The notes beneath the pieces were generated by a model that was given only the letters and a program-made list of their open reading frames with translations, did not search any database and was not told the origin of the DNA. Positions 1 to 12,482 of a stretch of DNA of 64,000 nucleotides are shown here, one piece after another (within the stretch, counting starts at the first letter, position 1; each line of letters starts with the position of its first letter). Location: assembly GCA_963575645.1 (NCBI GenBank), contig OY754465.1, positions 2,418,001 through 2,482,000 of the forward strand, read 5' to 3'. This DNA comes from Xanthostigma xanthostigma (Eukaryota; Arthropoda; Insecta; Raphidioptera; Raphidiidae). The translations under genes and the position numbers were made by a program.

Positions 1-377
1 AACGTTGCACTATACAATTCAAGTAAATAAAAATTTATACGAATTAAATTGTGTTACAGAAAAACGATCAAAAATAATTAGTCCTTTACATTTTAACTCA
101 GCGACTTTTTAGTCTGTGAGAGAAAGGCATTTAAATAAATAAATAATAAATAAATAAAACTCAGTTTTGATTATGGTTGATTTGGTCATGCGCATAAAAA
201 TGCATGTTGGCCACTATCGCTTTTGTAAGCTTCCTTCTATCATCGTAGTTCATAGTATAGAAACATTTTCTGATTTTGTATCTCTAATTTATTACCTAGG
301 ACTGTGTTGATTCACATTAAAATGAGCTGATTGTGAAAAATAACTCTAATAATTTAGAGTGATGATGATCCTGTCAA

Positions 378-421
378 AATATTGGAAGATTAAAGGATGA
401 AACCTTTAATCTTCCAATATT
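378..421. repeat. Short perfect palindrome
   Basis: Nineteen-base arms (378-396 and 403-421) around a six-base loop; could form a hairpin. Confidence 0.8.
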
Positions 422-626
422 AAAATTAACGATCTCGTCAAAAATATACATTTTATTTATTATTTAGTTAACTAAGTTTATAATTTTTTAGCGTATTATT
501 CTTTAACGATTTAGTGTTTAATTTTTTTTTTCGATAGCATGAATTGAAAAAAGTTTTACAGAGTGCCGTTCAGATTATAAAACGGTTCTTTAATAAGTGA
601 ATCAACATAGTCATCTAAATTATGGG

Positions 627-733
627 GTGCATTCCTAAATTCGCTACAGTAGCTGTAGCGCTACACAGCCTTGGCAAGGCTGTGTACAAGACTGTGTAGC
701 GCTACAGCTACTGTAGCGAATTTAGGAATGCAC
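627..733. repeat. 107-bp snap-back palindrome
   Basis: Arms starting GTGCATTCCTAAATTCGC pair to the other end with a short central loop; the arms contain the smaller palindrome CTACAGTAGCTGTAG. Probably a miniature fold-back element. Confidence 0.8.
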
Positions 734-1250
734 ACTATAAATGTTTATTTCATTTGCAAAGTGATATTTAAAAACAAAATTGAAACTATCTTTTGTTATA
801 TTATGTTCAGGCATTGTGCTTATTCTATCCCAATGTTTTAAGTCGTATCTTAATCCGTTTATTTAGCCTCATCTATTAACGAAGAATTTAAAATTTCTTT
901 TAATATGTCTTTGTTTAGTGTATTCACGACGTAGAAATTTGATAGATCCGATTAACCTTGTTCGAGATGACTATTAACTTTAAATATTATGCCTCGCAAA
1001 CTTTTGAAGAAGATTTCATACTCTTTAAAAAATGCGTTTTTTTGCTACCAGCCTATTCTGATGTAAGCTGCCGCTATATGCAATGCACAAGTACCTAAGC
1101 TACCAGAAAATGACCCAAAAATAATTATACTTCCGCATAGAGTGATTGCCAATTTTCGGTGTCATACCTAATAGAAAATTGAAAAAAACGTATCGATATA
1201 AATATCGACTAACAGAGCCACGTACATGTAGTGTGTTTGCATATAACGCC
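734..1250. other. Unannotated left spacer
   Basis: AT-rich, nothing recognised. It and 1747-3232 may be upstream intron of the ninein-like gene. Confidence 0.35.
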
Positions 1251-1746
1251 GGCACTTCACATGGCTATTTGTATTTGTGTATTTGGCATACAATTACCAA
1301 GTGTGGAGGGTCTATTTGACAAAGTGTTGACCTTATTTGCCTATTTGACAAATAAGGCCAAGACCAAATACGCGTTATCGTGCGCTTGTCGGTTTTTCGA
1401 GGCACATCAAAGGAGGCAAATACGGCAAATAACCGTCCACACAATGGCCATATTCAGAAGCGCAGGCACAGTGAACCTGTACGGACGTGCTGTATTTTTG
1501 TGTCTGTGCTGTGAGCGAGAACTGGAACAATTACTATTGAAAATGAATTGGGACAATGAAGCAGTGCTAAAATTCCTGGAATTTTGAATCTTGCCTTCTG
1601 CTGCCAAATGTTTGTGTGTTTGCTATTTGACTGCCATGTGTGGATGGTCGTATTTGCCTCTATTTGCATGTTTGTCTGGAACGTCATATATTTTGCCAAA
1701 TAGAACAAACACCCAATAGCGAACACAAATAGCCATGTGAAGTGCC
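1251..1746. mobile_element. MITE family A, copy 1
   Basis: Terminal inverted repeats GGCACTTCACATGGCTATTT and complement (ends at 1746). A second copy, same orientation and about 90% alike by eye, lies at 12483-12996. Both copies have GCC just outside the left end and AC outside the right end, so the true ends may be slightly asymmetric. I found no clear target duplication, so the superfamily is left open. Its open frames are not coding. Confidence 0.8.
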
Positions 1747-3232
1747 ACCTCATATCTCTGAGGCTCTAATTGATTATTATCTAATTGACTTTGGCTGTGT
1801 CATTTATAACATAACATGTCATCAATTCACAGCACATATCCTAGCTAAAATTGTTCATAAACATTGCAAAACTTCTCTCTTGTTATGCATCTAGTGCTTT
1901 TTGTGTCGTGTTATACGTTCATTATTTAATTTAATTAACTGATGAAGAATAAAATTACATTATTATGAAAATTAGAAAGCACATAATTAGCTCTTTAAAA
2001 ATATAATTTGACAGGTTAGAAATTTAGATTTACGACGCAATTTATATTTTGAGTAATCAGTTAGTAATTGTTCAATTCCAAAAACTATTATTTGTATTTG
2101 AACTGATTGGGTATGTGCAATAACGCGACTTTTTTCGTATTTTTGCCGCATTTCCCAGGATTGTGTACGATACGTCCGTATTGAAAACGTGTTTTCGGAT
2201 TTTTTGTCTGTCTGTGTTTGTACTGGCAACGGTCAAGAACGGCCGGACCGATTTTGAGTAAGCATGGTATTTGCTGATATACAAACTTATCCTACACATA
2301 GATGCCTCTATCTGTTTATAATATTCTTATCAAAAGCGATTTTAACGTGAACGAAGCTACGAGAGGTGCTTGTATTTTTTATATAATAATGTATCAGTTA
2401 TTATTAGCATATCAATAAAAAAAATCGACTAGTCATATCATCATATTATATACAGGGCAGAGTCGTGTTTTGTTTTAAAAACAAAACACTTTGTTTCTAC
2501 AAAATTTGGTTAAAATCGGCGAACCCTCAGTAAAGAAACGTCATAACCTCAATGTCTGAACATATTTTTTTTTAAATTGGTATTATATACCTACTAAAAG
2601 TGAATACTTTATTTAAATAATGTGCTCTATTATTAGGGAGTATTTGTCTGTTGCAGAGCTGCTATTTATTGTTTTAATTAGAACAAATCGATCAGTATTT
2701 TAAAAAATTGTCATTTTTCTACTTACTTTAAATTTTTTTGATAAAAGTACTTTTATATACACTATTTATTGTTTATTTATTCCACAAATTATAATTGTGC
2801 TCATGTTTAAAAAAAATGTGTCATAATATCAGCTATTGTAATTCATTCAAGAATTTCTTTAGCCTGTGTTGTTATAGTTTATTATTTTTTTATTTATTGC
2901 ACTTTTATAGCATATTTTATTATGTAGTTGTTTTTGATTATTTTCGCTGGTATTTATGGGAGCACTTTTTTCAGTATTATTGTTTCTTTTTTCATGTGAA
3001 TGAGAGAAGCAGTGGGATTTTTTTATGTGTGATTTTTTCATCTCTAAGTCACTAACATGCTTCATATAGAGTAAAAGCACCGATTCGCGACCGCTCACAT
3101 GTGGTCGACCCTCTCGTGTGGATAATTGACAATAGATGATTACATAACTATTATTATTTATTATTGTTTTAACCGACATAAATTCAAAATAAATAAAAAT
3201 AATAAAGAATAAAATTTTATTTTAAATCTCCA
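1747..3232. other. Unannotated spacer or intron
   Basis: Contains a repeat-like phrase (TCTGTCTGTGTTTGTACTGG near 2206) and a small palindrome GTGTTTTGTTTTAAAAAC (2466). No exon found. Confidence 0.4.
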
Positions 3233-3563
3233 GTTTCGTATTTTACCCGATATTAGTGCAAAGGAATTCGGAAAATTTTAATTTACAAGTGAGTTATAGA
3301 TCTGATGCTTGATGTGCCATTTGCAAATTAATATTTTCTCTAATTTCTCTTTGCAAAGAGAAATTTAAAAATATTAATTTGCAAGTTCCTGTTGCGGCTG
3401 TTGCCTATTATAAATCATTGTTTTTTTCTCTTCACGTCGACTGAAGATAAAAACAAAAAATGTTCATTTACAATTGAGGTGCCTTACTTAATATGTATAT
3501 CACTTGAAAATTAATATTTTTTTAATTTCTATTCGCACTAATAAAGTGGGTAAAATACGAAAC
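3233..3563. repeat. Inverted-repeat element with inner palindrome
   Basis: Ends GTTTCGTATTTTACCC (3233) and its complement (3563), with related sequence further in. A second palindrome at 3321-3384 (TTGCAAATTAATATTTT arms) sits inside. Likely a fold-back MITE. Confidence 0.65.
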
Positions 3564-3615
3564 AAAATTTAAAATAATATTATTTCGTCATTATTTATGT
3601 AATTTCAATTATGAA

Positions 3616-4055
3616 TATACCGGGTGTCCCAGAAGTCACGCACTTCCTCGTAGGGATCGAAAGAGAAAATTATTCTGAGATAAAAAGTCATTAGCCATTT
3701 TTTAATCAGACGCATAGATAATTAATTATTAATTAATGAAAGTGACCAATCAGGAGCGATTTGATTTTTTTCCCGATTTTATTTGTTTTTCTCCCGTATC
3801 TTGGATAACTGTCTTCCGTTGTCAGTCGTCTCTGAATAATTAATTAAAATTAATTAAAAAACATCCAGTGACTGTCGGGAGAAAAACAAATAAAATCGGA
3901 AAACAAATCAAATCGCTCCTGATTGGTCACTTTCATTAATTAATAATTATCAGCTATGCGTCTGATTAAAAAATGGCTAATGACTTTTTATCTCAGAATA
4001 ATTTTCTCTTTCGATCCCTACGAGGAAGTGCGTGACTTCTGGGACATCCTGTATA
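3616..4055. mobile_element. Fold-back element, Tc1/mariner-like ends
   Basis: Near-perfect arms of almost 200 bp face each other. Ends are TACCGGGTGTCCCAGAAGTC on the left and TACAGGATGTCCCAGAAGTC inverted on the right, flanked by TA. It lies in the spacer or intron before the ninein-like exon. No coding capacity. Confidence 0.8.
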
Positions 4056-4741
4056 GAGCGAACGATCACAGGATGGTGGTCGGGAAGCGGTGCTTTTGCC
4101 CTATTTTCACTGCATATTAAATATATAATTAAAGAATGCTTTAAAATATAAATTGTTTCAAGTGTTTGTGATTTGAAATGTTTTTATTTTAAAATCTTGC
4201 AACTCTTTCATTCCTACAGCTTCTCCCATAATTGAATAAGTCGATGCTTTAATTTAATTTGTTTTTTTTTTTGTATTTAATTTTATGTAATATTTATTGT
4301 TCTTTTTTTTTCTTTATTTGCAATAAAAATATTTAAATTATGTTCTTGTTTTTAATTATGCGAAGCTGTGGGTTTGAAATGGAAGGTTACCTAGTTTCCT
4401 TAAAAGTAGTCAGTAAATAAGTCGTCGTGGTCTCTAATAGTGTGTAGCTCTAATTGGATAAAGTCCATTTGAAAATTGTAATAACACCTTGATAGTTTAT
4501 TTAATACTTTCTTATCACTAAGATATGTATTAGCATATTTCTAAATGTATTTAATCTATAAAGATTGTTTTTTTCGAACAAGTGAAGTACTGATTATTTT
4601 TAAGGTGTTCATTTGTTTCTGTTTTTAAAATTTTAGTTTGAAATAATGTGTAAGTGCAAAGTTTTATTTTTGTTTTTTTTTATAATTTCGAATCCACACC
4701 GATATCGAAGTGTTTTTAATATTTTATTTCTCTCTGTATAG
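4056..4741. other. Presumed intron before the ninein-like exon
   Basis: AT- and T-rich sequence leading to the acceptor at 4741. Confidence 0.5.
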
Positions 4742-6056
4742 ATCAGTGCCGCTTTAATATTTGCCCAAAATAAAGACGTTGAAATGCAACTTAAAAATTT
4801 GGAGACTCTTTTAAACGACGTGAAACAAAGTGTCGGAAGTGTACTCACCAAAGAACACAATTGCACTTCAGAGCAATGCGTTTTAAAAGATTTTCTTTGC
4901 GATTTAAAAACTAAACTTACCGAAAATTCAGACCTTACAGTCGATAGCTCGTGGGATAAAACTGTAACACCTGCAAAAGAAAAGAGAGAAATGGTTTCGG
5001 AAGAAATTCAAACCGATTCCGATTACGGAAAATTGTGCAATGAAAATCGTGAATTGAAAGAACATTGTGAAGAACTCGAAACTAGTTTGGAATTGATGAG
5101 AACAGAATATGAACGATGCGAAGATTATTGGGCGTCAAAATTGGATGAAGAGAGACAGATTTTTGAACAAGAACATAAACAAAGTACTGAGAGTTTTCAA
5201 GAACTATTATCAAAAATGGCTGAATTAGAAGAACAGTTCACGAGCCAAGAATCTTCTGTTAATAAATTACCTGTTATCGAAGAAACATATAATTTAGAGG
5301 AACAGTTTAATGACTTAGAAGAAGATTTTGAAAAGTACAAATCGCAAGCTGAATTAGAATTGGAGAAGAAAAATGATGAAATAAAAACACTGAAAGAAAA
5401 AATTTGTTTATTCGAAGAAGCCAAGTCGAATATGGATAAATCAACTCAATTTAGCGCCGCGGTAAGCGAACAGGGAACCGTCACTGATTTCGCATGGAAT
5501 CAGTCTCCCAGATTAAACAATTCGCAGCCGAATTCGTTAGATAGTCAGTTGTCTAACGATGCGGGTAATCCGTTCAGTCAACTTTCATTGCCGCAGTTCA
5601 AAATTACCTCGAACGGGTTATCACATTCCGAGAATACGAATTCATTCGGAGAAATATCCGTCCAAACGCAACCGATTCCTGTTGTTAGAAGTAGAAAACA
5701 CAGTACGTCTAATTCAGAAATGACCTACCGGAAAGATGAGATAAAAAGACTTAGAAATCTAAAAGCGCAATTAGATGAAGAATGTAACGGTTTGATTAAA
5801 CAGAAAGAGGATTTACAAAGAGAAGTAGGTGAATTGCAAAATACTTTAGCTGAAAATGAAGAGCCTGTCATTACGAATTTTAAATGGAAGGGTTTGAGGA
5901 ATTTTACGGGTTTTGGAGGTCATAAACAAACCTGTAGAGTCAGCATTGGAGCATTGCAAGATTTAAACACTAGATTGCATCAGCTGGATCAACGATGTAG
6001 ACATTTGCAGACTGTGCTTCGAAAACAACAACAACAGACTGAAAGCATGCTCCACC
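4742..6056 (+). CDS. Ninein-like gene, large internal coding exon
   Basis: An acceptor ending CTGTATAG at 4741 precedes an open frame that begins ISAALIFAQNKDVEMQ, before the first in-frame ATG at 4784; an in-frame TAG overlapping the acceptor shows the upstream sequence is intron. The exon runs 438 codons plus one base to a strong donor, CACC|GTAAGT, at 6056/6057. Heptad-rich coiled coil covers roughly residues 60-230 and 315-430 of this fragment, separated by a Ser/Asn-rich linker. Reading on past 6056 gives a short hydrophobic tail (to 6175) that is intron translation, not protein. Confidence 0.85.
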
Positions 6057-8454
6057 GTAAGTTTAATTTTTATTTTTATTACAAAATAGCGGTCGCCCGA
6101 ATTTGTAGATTGCCGCCGTTTTTTCGTCGACTTACGTTTTATTTTAACGCGATAATATACAGTGTGGTCACTTAAGTGTGCAACATATGGGAAAATTTTT
6201 AATTAAATGCACAACCAAAATACAAATATTGCCAAAAGTTGGTGCATGTCCGATAATCATTTTAGGTGCTTTTAGAATTGTTGAAACTCAAACAGCATAC
6301 AGGCTAGCTCAAAAAATATAAAAATTGTACAAGGGTAAAGTGCCCTTATTTAAAAAAATTCAGCAAAATGTTATAAGAAAAAGTTGTTTACAATTAAAAG
6401 TTATGCCCAAATACCAAAACATGTCCTTTTAAGAAAAACATTTTTTTTTTTTTTGAAAAACCAAAATTATAATTTTTTTGAAATTTCTTTTTTATACTTA
6501 CCTTAAACACTAATAAATTATTCAAAATCAAATCAATTTCGCATAACTTTGTTCAAATTCAGGCATATTTGTAAAATTAACTTAGATTTTTAATTTTTAT
6601 GGAATCACAAACTTTATGTTTGTTGCAACGATATTAAACACCTGTATGCTGTTTGAGTTTCAACAATTCTAAGAGCACCTAAAATGATTATCGGACATGC
6701 ACCAACTTTTGGCAATATTTGCATTTTGGTTGTGCATTTAATTAAAAATGTTCCCATATGTTGCTAACTTAAGTGACCACACTGTATAGCCTATGTCCAT
6801 CCTGAAGATGAAATCTAAATATCGATGGGAAAATTCTTGTAATCGAATGAGTAGTTTCTGAGATTACATCTAGGGATGCAGAATGATTTTAATATCGATA
6901 TTTATATCGACACGGGACTTATCGATAATCAATAATGTTGACCCTTTCAACATCGATAAATATATCGATATTTATATTTATCAATAATATCGATCCTTTC
7001 AATATCGATTAATCGACATCAGATTGCTCGAAAATGAGTGACATTTTTTTAGTAACGTAAATTTAATAAATATAAGCTTGCGCGAAAACTAATATCATAA
7101 CGGTGATGTACATATATCGATATAAATATCGATATTTTTGTTTCGATATTATCGATAATATATATCGTTGCAACCCTAATTATAATTTTTGTAAAAGGTT
7201 TTATACCCGTTGAACTCTTAAATAAATAAATAAATAATATATAGCCTATGTCCATCCTGAAGATGAAATCTAAATATCGATGGAAAAATTGTTGTAATCG
7301 AATGAGTAGTTTCTGAGATTACATCTAGGGATGCAAAATTATTTTAATATCGATATTTATATCGACACCGGACCTATCGATAATCAGTAATATTGACCCT
7401 TTCAACATCGATAAATATATCGATATTTGTATTAATCGATAATATCGTTCCTTTCAATATCGATATATCGACATCAGAATGCTCGAAAATGAGTGACATT
7501 TTTTTAGTAACCTAAATTTAATAAATATAAGCTTGCGCGAAAACTAATATCATAACGGGAATGTACATATATCGATATAAATATCGATATTTTCGTTTCG
7601 ATATTATCGATAATATATATCGTTGCAACCCTAATTATATTTTTGTAAAAGGTTTTATACCCGTTGAACTCTTAAATAAATAAATAAATAATATATAGCC
7701 TATGTCCATCCTGAAGATGAAATCTAAATATCGATGGAAAAATTGTTGTAATCGAATGAGTAGTTTCTGAGATTACATCTAGGCATGCAAAATTATTTTA
7801 ATATCGAAATTTATATCGACACCGGACCTATCGATAATCAATAATACTGACCCTTTCAACATCGATAAATATATCGATATTTATATTAATCGATAATATC
7901 GACCCTTTCATTATCGATATATCGACATCAGAATGCTCGAAAATGAATGACATTTTTTTAGTAACCTAAATTAAAAAAATATAAGCTTGCGCGAAAACCA
8001 ATTCTTTAAGTTCTCCGATATTTCTATGCCATAATATTGATAATATCATAACGGGAATGTTCATATATCGATATTATCGATAATATATATCGTTGCCACC
8101 CTTATTACATCCAAACTTGCAAACTTTACCTCTTTATAATATTAGTATTGACTAGTCATGTTAATTTGGCGGTGCCTGTAGCAAAAATATTACAACTTTC
8201 TTTCTTTTTTTTTAGAAAATTGGTTACAACATAAAGGCGAAGTGTCTGACTTACAGTGTATGTTAAAAACAAGTCAGGATAAATTGAACTATCAGACACA
8301 GTTGTGCAACGAGCAGCTAGAGCGATTATCGAGAACCGATTTACTTGTCAAAGATCTTTATGTTGAAAATTCATACTTAATAGCTACCGTTCAAAGACTC
8401 GAACATCATTGCCATATGCTGACACAGTGCAATACGAACAGTTGTTCAGTTTAA
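4742..8454 (+). CDS. Ninein/ninein-like (Bsg25D-type) coiled-coil protein, 3' part
   Basis: Two exons (4742-6056 and 8216-8454) splice in phase (last base of the first plus two of the second make a Gln codon) to give about 517 C-terminal residues ending at TAA 8452-8454. The product is acidic coiled coil with stretches such as YERCEDYWASKLDEER and LNTRLHQLDQRCRHLQ, which I recognise as the pattern of insect blastoderm-specific 25D / ninein homologues. Those are centrosomal proteins involved in microtubule anchoring. The family's N-terminal EF-hand region is missing here, so earlier exons must lie further left, outside the window or unrecognised. The 2159-bp intron is almost wholly repeats. 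The assignment rests on remembered family resemblance, not a search; the gene model itself (open frame, splice sites, joined phase) is seen directly. Confidence 0.8.
6158..6786. mobile_element. TA-flanked inverted-repeat element in ninein-like intron
   Basis: TACAGTGTGGTCACTTAAGT at the left end matches the complement at the right; arms of roughly 150 bp; TA dinucleotides flank both sides (6156-6157 and 6787-6788). This is the signature of a non-autonomous Tc1/mariner-type element. Confidence 0.8.
6785..8105. repeat. Three tandem ~455-bp units rich in TATCGATA
   Basis: Units start TATAGCCTATGTCCATCC at about 6785, 7240 and 7694; the third ends differently. Each unit contains many copies of ATCGAT/TATCGATA and, between TAGGGATGCA and TGCAACCCTA, what looks like a small TIR element. 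Units end in an AAATAAATAAATAA tract. Confidence 0.85.
8216..8454 (+). CDS. Ninein-like gene, terminal coding exon
   Basis: A long T-rich tract ending TTTAG at 8215 is followed by 79 codons (78 residues and stop). The segment NWLQHKGEVSDLQCMLK continues the coiled coil of the previous exon in phase, and the protein ends at TAA 8452-8454. Four bases after the stop there is a good donor-like sequence, GAG|GTAAGT (8458/8459), so the 3' untranslated region may itself be spliced. Confidence 0.82.
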
Positions 8455-8744
8455 TGAGGTAAGTTTGTCAGTTAAAATATTCATTCGTGTTATAAATATG
8501 ATGTGATTAAAATAACTATGTAGCGAAATTGTGATTTTTTTTGGTTAAGAATATTGTTACGTTTTGAAATCAGAGTGAACTCGTAATATCGGGGTCCTAA
8601 AACAAATTAAAAACGCATTCTGATTGTTCGGGTAGATTCAGCGACGACGTTGAGCTCTAGTTTTGTGCTAATAAACATGACGGTTATCCATTTTATTGCA
8701 ATGCTTTTTACCCAGCAGCATGTTTTATAGTAATTTGAGGTTAT

Positions 8745-8850
8745 AAAATTCAAATCTTTGATTAACGTCTGAATAGAACTCTTCAAATAAATAAAATTGT
8801 CGACCAATTTTTCTCAGACCAAAAAAATTGGTCGACAATTTTATTTAATT
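8745..8850. repeat. Copy of the 40.4-kb snap-back family
   Basis: Arms AAATTGTCGACCAATTTTT and complement (8787-8846), preceded by sequence that matches the flank at 40658-40697 in inverse orientation. Confidence 0.75.
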
Positions 8851-9593
8851 TGAGGTTATGTTACCATCACAAAGCGCTTGGCTAGCCATTGCAAAATACT
8901 AATTGAATGGTTATAGCGCCATGTTCATTTAGTAAACATCGCTGGAACTGTTGAATTTACCTATTGCGTTTATGCTGTGCGCAGTAATGCAGCGCTATTT
9001 GCCTATTTTAACATATAAATGGCACTAATAGTTTTAATTAGCAGTGTTTTGTTTATAACAAAAAACTGTAGTGTTACAGGGGACTTTATTAGTCGTTTTC
9101 ACTTTGGTTTGTTTAAAAAATGAGTCATGTATTAATAATTTTATGCAAATAGTCACTTTAATTGGTAAATATTATCTAATATGTTTAATTTATGATCTGT
9201 AAATATGTTTCGTGAAAAACAAAATACCACTGTTTATAGAATTTGTCTTGTTAATCATTAAATTGGTTATCGGACACCATTTAGACAGCTGCATGTGACT
9301 TTTTTTGTTTTGATTGTAAATTGGAAAATACGGATAATATTAAGTTTTTAATAATGATCAGTACGTTATTATCTTTAGAGAATGTATCATTATCCTTACA
9401 GAAGTCTTCGATGTGACGTGTTTTGTTTCAATTTAAATGTCAGTTATTTATAAATATAAGATATTAAATCTAGAGCTACAATTTATCCAGACAGTACCTG
9501 TCAAAGATTAATGTTTTATAAATTGGTATTTATTATGAACCTAAATAATTTTGTATGTGTTTTCATTTATAGGTTAAGATTAATCGATAGCTC
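8851..9593. other. AT-rich spacer downstream of the ninein-like gene
   Basis: No gene or clear repeat seen. An acceptor-like TTTATAG at about 9572 might belong to a spliced 3' untranslated region but cannot be supported further. Confidence 0.4.
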
Positions 9594-9726
9594 TGTTCGC
9601 GAAATAAATATTCGCCGTCTTCAAAATGGTGGCGCGTGATAATTGACTATTTTCATCCCTAGTAGGGGAATAGCCAATCATTTATGCGCCATTATTTTGA
9701 AGATCATGAATGTTCACTTCGCGAAC
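9594..9726. repeat. Imperfect inverted repeat
   Basis: TGTTCGCGAA and CTTCAAAATGGTGGCGC on the left face similar complements on the right, around CCCTAGTAGGGG. Confidence 0.6.
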
Positions 9727-11701
9727 ATGGCTACGTTTAAATGGGTATTCATAATACACCTATTTAATTGTTTTTTTTTTTTAATCGTTTGCTCACCTGA
9801 TTATTTAAAAAATGAATGGAAATGTAGTGAAATAATAGGATAGATTCAACGATTACAGCGCTAGTCATTTTAGCGTCGATAAATATAACCATAAGTTGTT
9901 TTGTTTAATGACTATTACCTGACAAAAATTGCACTTTCAAACAATTTTGAGGTTACCAAATTTCTACCACTAAATAAAGAGTGTTTAGCTAGCGACCTGA
10001 GTTGTCGAACGTCTATATTCTACAATGTCTGGACTGGTCTTGACTGTTTAATCGTGAATTCTGGTACTAGGAGGTTCATCAACTCAAAACACTGTGACAA
10101 ATGCAAGCTGTAATTTGTATCGATTATTTTTTCTATCAGCTATCAGTTAATAAATAAATCAAAACGATCTACCGCTGTATTTACTAGCGTTAAAATAACG
10201 CGTTGTGTAATTGTTGAACCAATCACATAGAACTAGAATTGGCGGCAGCCATTTTGAAATGAAAAACAAAAGATGGCGATTCTAAAATCTTGTTTTTTAA
10301 CTTATTGCATATAAAAGTCACTATTGTTTAAGTGTTTATACTTAGAGCTTGAAATATTTAGGGGACAATGATTCAAAATGGAGAATATCAAAAACTATGT
10401 CGAACAATTGACCCATATGCTATTACTGTCTAAGTTATTGTGCTATCTTTTTGAGTAATATATTAATATCAATATAATATGGAAGCTGCTTTTTATGCAT
10501 GCTTTTGATCTAAACGTCCTTTTTGATACTATAAACGGTTGCTAATTCACAATCGCTAATTTTTATATTTACATAATTATAATCAATGTTTTTCTTCAAA
10601 TTATCTAATTACAATTTAATACTGTATTGTATTATTTAGTTGATAGATATCTGGTGATCATTTTTGAAAAGACAATATTTTAATTTTCTATTTTCGAAAT
10701 TTTTATACTTTTATTCTTGTTTATTTTCGTAGATTGATCAAATGTAACCGTAAAAATATTTTTTATTGTGTTAATTTTTGTCTATACGTCAGTGGGTTGC
10801 AAAACTTTTTAGTGAAAATAATTTTGTGTTGTGATTATTCGAAATGCAATAATGAAGTACTAATTAGTTCTTCATTTATAAATCAGATGGGAGAGGCATC
10901 AGCTCTTGTCGGTAATGCAGAACTCTTCGAGCATGACTGCTTGTTTGTTGAACTATTTAAACTTGGTTCTAGGAGCCTAAAACTGCTAGAACCAAGTTCA
11001 GACAGTTCGAGAATTTGACCGATAATCACGCATTTGTGTCCGAAGATCTCTGTTCTGATAAGTGCTTTAGAACTTAACAAACAACTAGTATTTTTTATGG
11101 TGAGTAAGAATTTTTAAAGTGCCATTTCTTTAGGATTTATAACAGCGTGTGAAAAACATTCCTAGAACTATATAATAAACTATTCCAGACTTAATTATAG
11201 ATTGTCATTTGTAATTTTCGAAAATTAAGAGAAATCAAAGCAAAAAAATAGGTATTCACCTTTTTTTACGTTTGAAATGATCGGTTGCCTCTCCTAATAA
11301 TTTGATTTAGTTTTCAGAAATTTCATTTTGCTTCTAAAAAATAATATATTTGAAAAGTAGATTTGTGTGTTTATAATATTATCTGATATAATTGACGATT
11401 TTTTCTAATTGCTATATAAAATTGTACATATTATGCTAGTTTAGTTTTACGTAGTGTTATTTTCAATTTTGCCTAAGTATTAATTTGAAATTTATAATTA
11501 CTAATTCGCATTTTAAATAATTACGTTTTAATGTACCACACCAAATTCGAAACCGATTGCATTTTTATAGTTGGTAATCGTAGTTATATTGGTCCTGTTG
11601 AGGCTACAGTCAGTGTTTTTATAACCAAAATAGGCCAACAATTTTGGTTATTTATTTAAGATGTTGGTATTTGAACGTTAAAATCGAAAATAGAATAGTA
11701 T
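9727..11701. other. AT-rich spacer
   Basis: No coding sequence recognised. One short hairpin (about 10960-10999, arms ACTTGGTTCTAG) is the only clear structure. Confidence 0.4.
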
Positions 11702-11963
11702 TAGGGGTGCACGGAAGAATCATTTAAAAAAAAAAAAAACTTTCCGAATACTCTGCCGAATTTTGAAACGGCATCCGTACTTAATATTTCTACCGGTCTA
11801 TAGATGGCACAGCTTACATTTGGTGTGTAACCCTATTGCTCGGATGTTCATTATTAAAGATATGCTATAAAAAAACACATTTCAGTGTTTTGTTTGTTTT
11901 TTTTTTTTTTTTTATTTTACTTCGTGAAGTAATATGTTAAAAACAGTCTTCGGTTCGCCCCTA
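11702..11963. mobile_element. hAT-like MITE
   Basis: Ends TAGGGGTGCACGGAAGA and, inverted, TAGGGGCGAACCGAAGA. Flanked by AATAGTAT (11694-11701) and AATAATAT (11964-11971), an 8-bp target duplication with one difference, typical of hAT. 262 bp, non-coding. Confidence 0.7.
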
Positions 11964-12482
11964 AATAATATGTAATATGTGTTTATGCTACTTTGGACGA
12001 TAAACTGGGCCTCTATAACTGTTTTTTTATTTATTACAGGGGTAACTATTCAGTTTTTTTCTTGTATATTCCTGTTGTGTAATTTTATTATCAAAAATTT
12101 GTATTCAACATTAGCAGTATGGAGTTGAGATCACATTTTTTTTTACAAAAAATATAGTCGAATTGAAAAAAAAATAGTTTAGCGACTTAAAAAAGCATGT
12201 TTTTACCCGGTAAAAACATTTAAAGGGTTTTTTTTTTTATTGTTTTATTTGTTACATTTAAGGCTGGACTTCAAGGATCTAGTGGATAATTTTCTTTGAA
12301 TAAGAATTAACTTTGTAGAGTTTCTACTTCTATATATCCGCATATTGTGAATATTTTCAAAGTTAGATTTTATCTTTTTTAAGAAATTTGCGCAGGTAAG
12401 TAAAACTGCAGATTTCTCAAAAGTGACGCAATCGATTTTGAAAATATTCGTGTTTGGTGCATAGAAAAACATTATCTTATGC

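Larger units (their letters stand above)
6057..8215 (+). other. Repeat-filled intron of the ninein-like gene
   Basis: The intron starts GTAAGT and ends TTTAG. About 100 bp after the donor lies a TA-flanked inverted-repeat element (6158-6786), followed directly by three tandem units (6785-8105). Only about 200 bp of intron is not one of these repeats. Confidence 0.8.

Noticed and set aside
1231..1753. Open frames of up to 118 codons on both strands
   Set aside because: They lie inside a MITE, reappear broken in the second copy at 12.5 kb, and do not look like protein.
6057..6175. Extension of the ninein-like exon past 6056
   Set aside because: The extra residues are intron translation after a strong donor; splicing to 8216 restores a better coiled coil.
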